From Clostridia bacterium (lineage in GTDB: Bacteria; Bacillota; Clostridia; Christensenellales; UBA1242): a stretch of 44,276 nucleotides of DNA. The notes beneath the pieces are model-generated. The model saw only the letters and a list, made by a program, of their open reading frames with translations. It was not told the DNA's origin and did no database searches. Location of the stretch: assembly GCA_028708805.1 (NCBI GenBank), contig JAQVYC010000006.1, forward strand, positions 1-44,276, given 5' to 3'. Position 1 is the stretch's first letter. Each line of letters starts with the position of its first letter. Positions 20,745 to 29,026 of this stretch are shown here, piece by piece. A program made the position numbers and the translations under genes.

Positions 20745-22133
20745 TTACTCAACATTTATAATAATTTGAGTTTCAACACACTCTAAATTAAAATGACTTA
20801 TATTTATAGTTATTGTTCCTTTTATGCTTTCAATAGATAAAAACAATATATTATTGTTAATAAGTCGATATTGTTTAAGCATTTGTTCATTGTTGTTTCC
20901 AATTACAAACATTGGGTCAATTTCAGTTCCGCTCGTACTCTTTAAGACAACATGAAAATGCATTGATATACTCTTGCCTTCAAACTTAGTTAAATCTAGG
21001 TTTAAAGTTTGAGTCTGTGAATTGTAATTAAAGTCTTCATTTTCACCTTGCAAGGTTATTTCATAAACATAACCTTGTTCTTGGTCGGGCTTCTTGAAAT
21101 TTTCGTTTATTACTTTTATGTTAATTATATGTAATTCTGAATTTATAAAAAAAACCAACTCACCTTCGCCCACTGTTTTGGCCGTAATAATATTTTCATA
21201 TAAACTGACAATTTCTTTTGCATCATCATTTAATAAATAATTTATATCTGTTGCGTATGACGGTTCAATTGAATGACTTAAAGTAAAACAAGAATTTATT
21301 GCCATATTAATTTCAATACTGTTTGGCAAATTGTGCATTTTATTAACTGGAACATTTAAAATTTTAAAATCTATTTTTTTTACAATTTGAATATCTTCAT
21401 AATTGTAGCTAAATGTTATGCTTGCACTACCTACTTTTTTGGTTTTTATTGTTTGCGTTTCTAAATTTAAATCTAACACACTTATATCGCTTGTTGTTGC
21501 CGTAATATGATTGTTAAAAGCATTAAGCTCACTATTATTGTTTATAAGGTTATTGTCAACCATGGCATTATAATTTAAAAAGCAAGGATATTCATCTTTT
21601 ATTGCTTCTCCATAATAACTCTCATCATTAACAAGATAAAGCAATGAAGAATTGTTCTCGTTAATTAAATTATATTGCTGATTTTTCCTATTAATTAAAT
21701 TTGTAAAAGATATTTCAAGGCTGTTTGAAAATGGGGTTGCATTGAATACTGCTCTGCTTTTTTCAAAATTCTCTGTTGTTAGTTCAAAACTAATTTTTGC
21801 ACCTTCTTTAACATTAAAATAATAAAACATTTTTGTTTTTTGTTCTGAATATCTTAAAACTTTGACATTAGAACTGCATGCAACTTTTGCATTTATAAAA
21901 GGTTGATTGTTTTTGGATTTTATTTCTAGTATATATTCTTCAAACCTATTATTGAAATTTTTTTCGCTATAAATCGGCTCATCTTCCAGAATCGAAAAAA
22001 CAATGTTTTCTTTCGGTAAAAGAGCATTTGCCTTTGGAGAACCATCTGCAAATATATAAATCAAAATACCCAGCAGTATTACTCCTAAAACTGAGCATCC
22101 TATCCACATCTTCATAAAAATATTATAAAACAT
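20745..22133 (-). CDS. Membrane-anchored extracytoplasmic protein, probable Ig-like (Big2-type) repeats
   Basis: Single N-terminal TM; DLNLETQTIKTKKVGSASITFSYNY and IVSLYENIITAKTVGEGELVFFI resemble Big2 repeats. Confidence 0.6.
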   Translation of the reverse strand: MFYNIFMKMWIGCSVLGVILLGILIYIFADGSPKANALLPKENIVFSILEDEPIYSEKNFNNRFEEYILEIKSKNNQPFINAKVACSSNVKVLRYSEQKTKMFYYFNVKEGAKISFELTTENFEKSRAVFNATPFSNSLEISFTNLINRKNQQYNLINENNSSLLYLVNDESYYGEAIKDEYPCFLNYNAMVDNNLINNNSELNAFNNHITATTSDISVLDLNLETQTIKTKKVGSASITFSYNYEDIQIVKKIDFKILNVPVNKMHNLPNSIEINMAINSCFTLSHSIEPSYATDINYLLNDDAKEIVSLYENIITAKTVGEGELVFFINSELHIINIKVINENFKKPDQEQGYVYEITLQGENEDFNYNSQTQTLNLDLTKFEGKSISMHFHVVLKSTSGTEIDPMFVIGNNNEQMLKQYRLINNNILFLSIESIKGTITINISHFNLECVETQIIINVE

Positions 22134-22312
22134 AACTAAAAAGCGAACAAATTAAAATGTCGAAAGTTGTGCAATATTGACATAAAATATAGTATAAACT
22201 AATAAAAATCTGCGTTTTGCCGAAGATTTTTGTTCAAATGTTTGAGTTTTTGAAGTTTTATGAATAATTTAAAACAAGTACTTCTTAAAACCAAATGTTA
22301 AGAATATTAAAG

Positions 22313-22984
22313 TTATTTAAATATACCTGTAAGCCATGAGCAAAAGCGGTCAAACCAATTTGTTTGTGGCTGAATTTGTGTAGGCTCAGCTAGCGGTGGC
22401 GGAGTTATTTCTAGCACGGTTGTAATAAGTGTTTCGTCGCCATTTTTATAACAATCTAGTTGGTCAATTTTTATTAAATATTGAATGCTGTCAATCTCAT
22501 ATGTAATTTGAGTAATTTGGTGGGCAGTGTTTGATAATTGAACGGTGTTAATCGTTGCCCAACAAATGCAAATTATTAACAAAATTGAATAGACTGTGAT
22601 TGCTAGCTTTGCCCTAAATTTTCTTTTTTTTCTTCTTTTATCTTGTTCACCCATTATTTCAGCTTTGCCATTTGTTTCAATAAAATCATAGTTGGGAGTT
22701 TGCATTACGGTTGGTTGGGGCTTTGTGAATTGTTCATTTGTTGTTTGAGCTTTTACCATTTCTAAATGTGAATTTTGCACAACTTGTTTTTCAGAAAGAT
22801 TATTTGGAAGCAAATTCGCTTTTGGAGTATCGCCAATGTAGTCTTTTAGGGAATTCATTTGTTTAATAAAATCAGAACTGAAATTATGCTTTTCATTTAA
22901 AGACTTATTTGTCGAGTTAAATAATATCTCATGAGCGTTTGTTTCTTTATCAATTAAGGTTGTGTTTTCTTTTTCGCTGTTCAT
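22313..22984 (-). CDS. Single-pass membrane protein, disordered cytoplasmic N-terminus, short extracytoplasmic C-terminus
   Basis: TM segment FRAKLAITVYSILLIICICWATINTV; start placed at MNSEKEN after TGGAGG rather than 23014. Confidence 0.65.
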   Translation of the reverse strand: MNSEKENTTLIDKETNAHEILFNSTNKSLNEKHNFSSDFIKQMNSLKDYIGDTPKANLLPNNLSEKQVVQNSHLEMVKAQTTNEQFTKPQPTVMQTPNYDFIETNGKAEIMGEQDKRRKKRKFRAKLAITVYSILLIICICWATINTVQLSNTAHQITQITYEIDSIQYLIKIDQLDCYKNGDETLITTVLEITPPPLAEPTQIQPQTNWFDRFCSWLTGIFK

Positions 22985-23159
22985 ATTATCCTCCATTTTT
23001 ACATATTTTAACAATTTAATCTATTTTTGTAAAGTAAAATTAAATTAAGGGCATTAACCTATTAAGTTTAATTTCTTTTGTTAATTTGTAGTAAACTTGA
23101 ATTTTGGCTAATAAAATTATAATAGTTGGCTTTTAACTAGATTGAGGAGATTTATAAAT

Positions 23160-25070
23160 TTGAACAGTAAATCACATAATTTATTTTCATTGCAAAATAG
23201 AATTTTAGCTTTGCTATTAATTATCCTTTTTGTTTTTTGTGTTGTTTTTTTAAGGCTAGGAATTATTCAAATTATTAACGGTAACTGGTTGCAAAATAAA
23301 GCACTTGACCAATGGACAAGGGATTTGCCAATTATTGCTGAGCGAGGTTATATTCTAGATACAAATGGCTCAGAATTAGCAATTTCTCATTCTTCTTATA
23401 GTATTTATGCCAGAGCAAAAGAAATTAAAAACGCAACTAGCGTGGCTCAGTTTCTTGCTAATAACTTAAAATTAAAATTTTCAAATGTATTTGAAAAAAT
23501 TACTAACAGGGGCATTTCGGAATCTTTGGTTTCTTTGCAAGTAGATACCGATATTGCCTTGAAGATTTTTGAAAAGAATTATGACGGCATTTATATAGTT
23601 GAAAACTCAAAACGCTATTATTCTTACGGGGACTTGCTTACACAAGTGCTAGGCTTTGTTACAATAGACAACATAGGTCAAGCAGGAATTGAAAATTATT
23701 TTGATGAATATCTAAAAGGAAAAGCGGGATGCAGTCTTGTGCAAAGTGACTTAACGGGAGTAAGTTTAAAAAATATGATGGATTATTATATATCGGCAAC
23801 TTCTGGCTATAATGTTAATTTAACTATTGATGTAAATATACAGTTAATTGTAGAACAAGCTTTAAATAAGGCTTTGTATGAGCAAGTCGGCAAAAGCGCT
23901 TCTTGTATTGTAATGAAAGCAAACAGCGGCGAAATTGTTGCAATGTCTACAAAGCCTAGTTTTAATTTAAATAATATTCCTCGAGATAATGTAAATGAAT
24001 TAATGTCTATGGTGAAAAATAATATGGTTGTAGACATTTATGAGCCCGGCTCTACCTTTAAAATAATTACAATTGCCACTGCCTTGGCAACAGGTGCAGC
24101 CTCTTTAAATGACCATTTTTATTGCCCCGGCCACTGCATTGTAGATGGTGAAAGAATAAAATGTTGGAAATCAATTGGTCACGGTTCGCAAACACTTGCA
24201 AAAGGCTTTGCTAATTCTTGCAATTGCGTTTTTACTACCTTGGCACAAAAAATCGGGCTAGCAAGCTTTTATGAATATGTAAAAAACTTCGGATATGGGA
24301 CACCCTCTGGAATTGAAATAAGCGGAGAGAGCAGTGGTATTTTAATGAAACAATCTTCGGTCAAAACAGTAGATTTAGCAAGAATGGGCTTTGGTCAAGC
24401 TATTGCCGTAACTCAACTTCAACATATAACTGCTGCGTGTGCTGCGGTGAATGGCGGTACGCTATATCAACCTTATCTAATAAAAAGTATAACTGATAAA
24501 AGCGGTAATGTGATTAAAGAATATTCTCCTATTGCCAAAAAAAGAGTTATAAGCTCCGAAATTTCGAATATTGTTAATGAGTTAATGGAATTAGCTGTTA
24601 ATAAGACAGGTAAATACATTTTTATTCCAGGATATAATGTAGGAGGAAAAACAGGTACAACTCAGAAATATGAAAACGGAGGAATTGCACAAGGGAAATA
24701 TATTAGCAGTTTCGTAGGCACATATCCAGCAGACAATCCCGAATATGTTGTTTTGTTTGCAGTGGATGAACCTGGTGCTGGGGCTTACTATGGAAGCATT
24801 GTTGCAGTTCCATATGCAAAAGAAATTTTAAACGGGCTTTTTGAATATTACGATATAAAGCCTGATGACCCTGAACTTGCGGAAATAAAACCGAAAGAAT
24901 TTATAATGCCAGACTTTACAAATTTAAGTTTAACAAGTGCAGTAGGCGAGTTGTCAAAATTAGGCTTAGAATATGAAATTGACGGTTATGGGTCAAGCAT
25001 AATTTCTCAATTGCCTGTCGCAGGAGCAACTGCTTATTCTAATGATACTATTGTTTTAATTACAAACTAA
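23160..25070 (+). CDS. Penicillin-binding protein, FtsI/SpoVD type with C-terminal PASTA domain
   Basis: STFK (SxxK), SCN, KTGTTQ motifs; PASTA MPDFTNLSLTSAVGELSKLGLEYEI. TTG start at 23160 after TGAGGAGA; the track start (23142) lies inside the ribosome binding site. Confidence 0.9.
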   Translation: MNSKSHNLFSLQNRILALLLIILFVFCVVFLRLGIIQIINGNWLQNKALDQWTRDLPIIAERGYILDTNGSELAISHSSYSIYARAKEIKNATSVAQFLANNLKLKFSNVFEKITNRGISESLVSLQVDTDIALKIFEKNYDGIYIVENSKRYYSYGDLLTQVLGFVTIDNIGQAGIENYFDEYLKGKAGCSLVQSDLTGVSLKNMMDYYISATSGYNVNLTIDVNIQLIVEQALNKALYEQVGKSASCIVMKANSGEIVAMSTKPSFNLNNIPRDNVNELMSMVKNNMVVDIYEPGSTFKIITIATALATGAASLNDHFYCPGHCIVDGERIKCWKSIGHGSQTLAKGFANSCNCVFTTLAQKIGLASFYEYVKNFGYGTPSGIEISGESSGILMKQSSVKTVDLARMGFGQAIAVTQLQHITAACAAVNGGTLYQPYLIKSITDKSGNVIKEYSPIAKKRVISSEISNIVNELMELAVNKTGKYIFIPGYNVGGKTGTTQKYENGGIAQGKYISSFVGTYPADNPEYVVLFAVDEPGAGAYYGSIVAVPYAKEILNGLFEYYDIKPDDPELAEIKPKEFIMPDFTNLSLTSAVGELSKLGLEYEIDGYGSSIISQLPVAGATAYSNDTIVLITN

Positions 25071-25193
25071 TAAATTTTAAGAACAAAGGCTTTAAATTTA
25101 GTTACAATTTTATGTTTTTGAATAAAAAAAACAGTATTTATTAAATACCATTTTATGAGGGAATTCTGATATGCGACTGAATTTAGTAAGTGT

Positions 25194-25877
25194 TTAGCCG
25201 AATGCCAGAACTTCTTGATAAGTTTTTTCTATTAATTGCTCTTCATCTTCACTTTGAATTGAATTTTCAATATATCCCATTTTTGCTAAATATTCACGAC
25301 AACTATATGGTCTTACTTCTGTGGAAGTAAATAGTCTGTTCACATCTAAAATTCTATAAGGTCTGCCCTTGCCCAGAAAATCGCTATCATGTGTTATTAT
25401 ATCATGACCTAAAAGAGTTGCTTGAGCCATTATTATGGCGTCATGACTCGGCTCGTTTCTCTTATTGCTGAAAATTTGCTTTATTTTAACTACATTTCCA
25501 TTTTTATTGATTAGTGCATTACTACTGCAATAAATTTTTGCCAACTCATCTACTTTAACATATGAAAGTAAATTTTTTAACTTTTTGATTTTTTTATTGC
25601 TAATGCTCATAGGAGTAATGCTTTCTTTATGCTTTGCAATAAATTGCATTGTTTTAAAATTGCATCTTTTGGACACTGCTTCTGCCTCGACTAATACCAA
25701 AGGTAAAACATATATTTTTATTTTATTATTTTCAATTAGAGACAACAATGTTTTTAATGACTTGTAATGCGTATAATTCCTGTCTTTCATCTTTTTTATT
25801 GATGACCTGTTGTTGTAATAAATGAGAGATAAACTTATTAATATATTTGTGTCAAGGCATACCGCAGTAGGACTCAT
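25194..25877 (-). CDS. PIN-domain protein (putative toxin/RNase)
   Basis: AVCLDTNILISLSL, LVLVEAEAV, EPSHDAIIMAQATLLGHDIITHDSDFLG: acidic residues ordered as in PIN domains. Confidence 0.8.
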   Translation of the reverse strand: MSPTAVCLDTNILISLSLIYYNNRSSIKKMKDRNYTHYKSLKTLLSLIENNKIKIYVLPLVLVEAEAVSKRCNFKTMQFIAKHKESITPMSISNKKIKKLKNLLSYVKVDELAKIYCSSNALINKNGNVVKIKQIFSNKRNEPSHDAIIMAQATLLGHDIITHDSDFLGKGRPYRILDVNRLFTSTEVRPYSCREYLAKMGYIENSIQSEDEEQLIEKTYQEVLAFG

Positions 25878-25878
25878 G

Positions 25879-26079
25879 TTATTTGTCCTCCTTTATGCTT
25901 TTTATTTCAAGACCGTATTGATTGGCAATCATTTTTGCACGGTCATCCAGTCTGGCATAAAAATTAATGCGTTGAATTTTTGAAAGTGATTCAATTTTAT
26001 TATCGAAAGCCTCTTTAAAGTTTCTTATGGTTTTTAGGCATTCATTGTCATTTCTACTTTGACTTTTTAAATTATCCAT
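25879..26079 (-). CDS. 66-aa protein coupled to the PIN gene (putative antitoxin)
   Basis: Stop codon 1 nt before the PIN ATG; small charged helical protein. Confidence 0.65.
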   Translation of the reverse strand: MDNLKSQSRNDNECLKTIRNFKEAFDNKIESLSKIQRINFYARLDDRAKMIANQYGLEIKSIKEDK

Positions 26080-26142
26080 AATTATCCCTTAATGATATAG
26101 TTGAATTCTTATTGCAATTCTTAATATTAAATAATTGTAAAT

Positions 26143-26171
26143 ATAATAACAACTTTGAGTTGATTTGTCAA
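26143..26171 (-). promoter_or_regulatory. Promoter for the PIN module: TTGACA-N17-TATTAT with CAACT-CAA-AGTTG in the spacer
   Basis: Consensus -35 (26166-26171) and near-consensus -10 (26143-26148) on the minus strand. Confidence 0.6.
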
Positions 26172-26324
26172 GTGCAGTTGTCGTTTTATGTCGATTTTAA
26201 AAATTTCTTTTTTTTGTTATATAATATTAACTATTTTTTTAAAATATTAACAACTGATAGGGGCTTTTAAAATCAAAAATGAAAACTTGTTGATATTTTT
26301 TGTTTAATCTGATAATATTTAATT

Positions 26325-27584
26325 ATGAAAATCTTTATTCCTGAGAAATTAATAGAATTAGCAGATATGCTAAAAAAACAAGGTACTTTATATATTGTTG
26401 GTGGTTATGTAAGAAATGCCATATTGGGCTTTGCTGATACTGACATAGATTTAACTGCGGGAATTACTCCTGAAAAGATAGTAGAATTGTTAAAAGATAG
26501 CGAATTTGAAGTTATTGAAAAGTCTTATAAACTTGGAACTGTTACAATTAAATGTGATGACCAAATTTGGGAGTATACCACTTTTAGAAAAGACAACTAT
26601 GCTTCGGGTGGATATCACCGACCTAAAAGCGTTGATTTTATAGAAGATTTACGACAAGACGCTCAACGGCGAGATTTCACAATGAATGCAATTTATTATG
26701 ATATTTTAAAAAATGAAATAATTGATATTTATTCTGGGGTATTAGATATAAAGAATAGAATCGTTCGCTGTGTCGAAACACCATCTTATGTTTTTGCACA
26801 TGACGGATTGAGAATTTTGAGAATGATTCGGTTTGCTTGTGAACTAAATTTTAAAATTGACCACTCTACATTTATAGCCGCTAAAAAAATGGCTCATCAA
26901 ATAAACTTCATTTCAGGTTTTAGAAAATATTTAGAGCTTACCTCTATTTTAAATTCGTCCAAAAGATATTCTATTTCTAAAAAAGACGCCTATTTAACAG
27001 GGCTTAATTATTATAATGAACTTCGAATTTGGAATTCTCATTTTGTTCCAAGTAGTAAAGTGAGATTAAATATGAGCAAAAAGGTTGGCTGTGAAAATGC
27101 TTTCTACGGTTTGCTGATTGATATTATAGACACAGTAAACCCGCCTTGTGTTGAATATTTTATAAATGATTTGTTAGACCAAAAAGGCTTTCAACTTGTC
27201 CCCGACACAGTTAAATATTATAATATGGTTATATGTGGCTATTATGACGCTTTAAATAAACTTAACAATAAAAAGTATTTTTATAAATATTTCAATTATT
27301 TCAATAAAATTGGTGAAATCCTTCCGCTTAAAAGCAAAATATTATATGCGAAATATAAGTTTTTTTACGATTATATTATAAAACATAAACTGCCTATTAG
27401 TTTAAAAGAATTAAATATAAGCAAGGCCGATTTGAAGAAAAACTTGCCTGACCTTTCGCCAAAAAAATATGAAACAGTGCTTTATAATGCTTTAATAAAA
27501 GTGTTTGACGGTTTTATTAAAAATGAAAAAAATGCCATCTTAGAGGAAATTAAAAATGATGTTAGAAATGATAATAATAATTAG
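26325..27584 (+). CDS. cca: CCA tRNA nucleotidyltransferase
   Basis: LYIVGGYVRNAILGFADTDIDLTAGI, RRDFTMNAIYYD, DGLRILRMIRFACEL. Confidence 0.93.
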   Translation: MKIFIPEKLIELADMLKKQGTLYIVGGYVRNAILGFADTDIDLTAGITPEKIVELLKDSEFEVIEKSYKLGTVTIKCDDQIWEYTTFRKDNYASGGYHRPKSVDFIEDLRQDAQRRDFTMNAIYYDILKNEIIDIYSGVLDIKNRIVRCVETPSYVFAHDGLRILRMIRFACELNFKIDHSTFIAAKKMAHQINFISGFRKYLELTSILNSSKRYSISKKDAYLTGLNYYNELRIWNSHFVPSSKVRLNMSKKVGCENAFYGLLIDIIDTVNPPCVEYFINDLLDQKGFQLVPDTVKYYNMVICGYYDALNKLNNKKYFYKYFNYFNKIGEILPLKSKILYAKYKFFYDYIIKHKLPISLKELNISKADLKKNLPDLSPKKYETVLYNALIKVFDGFIKNEKNAILEEIKNDVRNDNNN

Positions 27585-28854
27585 TTTACTTGCAGTCGCT
27601 TTAATAATAAATGTTGTCATTTTTATTCTTATCCTAAAAAACAAACGAAGCAAAGGCGGAGATAATTCCTTAGCTATAAAAAATAGTTTCGAAAATCAAG
27701 CCGAACTCTTTAAGCAAATAAACCAATTAATTTTAAATTCCATAAAAAATTATAATGAAAGCATTCTTAATATGATAACTAATAATGCGTTTTTGCAAAA
27801 ACAGGAATTTACAACAATTCAGAATAGATTAGAAAATATTTTGAAAAGCAATGAAGACCGCTTAAATAGAGCGGCCGATATTTTAGATAAAGGCTTAATA
27901 AAACTGCAAGCAGACAACGAAAAAAAGCTTGACCAAATGAGACAAACTGTGGATGAAAAGCTTGATGTAAGCTTAGAACGGCGACTTGGTGAATCTTTTA
28001 ACACAATTAATCAGCGACTTCAATCTGTTTATGAAGGGCTTGGTGAAATGAAAAATCTTGCTAGCGGTGTTGGGGATTTGAAAAAAGTGCTTACAAATGT
28101 TAAAACAAGAGGCACCTGGGGCGAAGTTCAACTTGGAAACCTTTTGGCACAAGTTCTAGTTAAAGAGCAATATGAAGAACAATTAGACATAAAAGATAAC
28201 GGCGAACGAGTTGATTTTGCAATTGTATTGCCTGGCAAACATAACGAGAATATATATTTACCGATTGATGCGAAGTTTCCGATTGAAGATTACCAAAGGT
28301 TAATAGATGCAAGCGAAGAGGGCAATCAGGGAGCTATTGAAGTCGCATTGAAAAGTATTGAAAAACGAATTAAGGATGAAGCAAAGAAAATTAAAGAAAA
28401 ATACATATCTTTGCCAAAAACAACTGATTTTGCTATTTTATATTTAGCAATTGAGGGACTTTATGCCGAAGTTTTACGAATAAGCGGACTGGCTGAAACC
28501 TTGCAAAGAGAGCATAAAATTGTGGTTTGTGGACCTACTACCTTAACAGCCCTTTTAAATAGTTTGCAACTTGGTTTTAAAACAATTTCAATAGAAAAAC
28601 GCTCTTCTGAAATATGGCATCTTTTAGGAGTCTTCAAGCAAGAATTCGGAAGATTTGCAGATTTGCTGGCTAAGACACAAAAGAAATTAACAGAAGCTTC
28701 AAACACAATAGACTTTGCAACTAAAAAATCTAAAACCATACAAAGAAAACTTAAAAATGTTTCTTCAATTACTGATGATGTAAATGAAGTAATTGATAAA
28801 ACCAGCGAAGAATATGAAGCGAACGAATTGAAAAGTGAAGATATTAATGACTAG
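27556..28854 (+). CDS. rmuC: DNA recombination protein RmuC
   Basis: N-terminal TM, coiled coil, LKKVLTNVKTRGTWGEVQLGNLL, LPIDAKFPIEDYQRL; overlaps the cca end by 29 nt. Confidence 0.95.
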   Translation: MMLEMIIIISLLAVALIINVVIFILILKNKRSKGGDNSLAIKNSFENQAELFKQINQLILNSIKNYNESILNMITNNAFLQKQEFTTIQNRLENILKSNEDRLNRAADILDKGLIKLQADNEKKLDQMRQTVDEKLDVSLERRLGESFNTINQRLQSVYEGLGEMKNLASGVGDLKKVLTNVKTRGTWGEVQLGNLLAQVLVKEQYEEQLDIKDNGERVDFAIVLPGKHNENIYLPIDAKFPIEDYQRLIDASEEGNQGAIEVALKSIEKRIKDEAKKIKEKYISLPKTTDFAILYLAIEGLYAEVLRISGLAETLQREHKIVVCGPTTLTALLNSLQLGFKTISIEKRSSEIWHLLGVFKQEFGRFADLLAKTQKKLTEASNTIDFATKKSKTIQRKLKNVSSITDDVNEVIDKTSEEYEANELKSEDIND

Positions 28855-28925
28855 ATTGTTTAAACAGAAATTAATTTGATTGAACGAAGTTATCTTTGAA
28901 AAATACTATAATATTATAACTATAT

Positions 28926-28957
28926 AAAAAAAGTAGAAAATTAATTTCTACTTTTTT
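28926..28957. terminator. Bidirectional intrinsic terminator between rmuC and secA
   Basis: A7GTAGAAA...TTTCTACT6 inverted repeat. Confidence 0.85.
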
Positions 28958-29026
28958 AGTTTCGACCTTATTTTAATTTTATAAAGGATTCTTCACAATT
29001 TATTTTATTAACTTATTTATGGTCAA

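Noticed and set aside
28461-28739. Minus-strand ORF opposite rmuC
   Set aside because: Antisense of rmuC.
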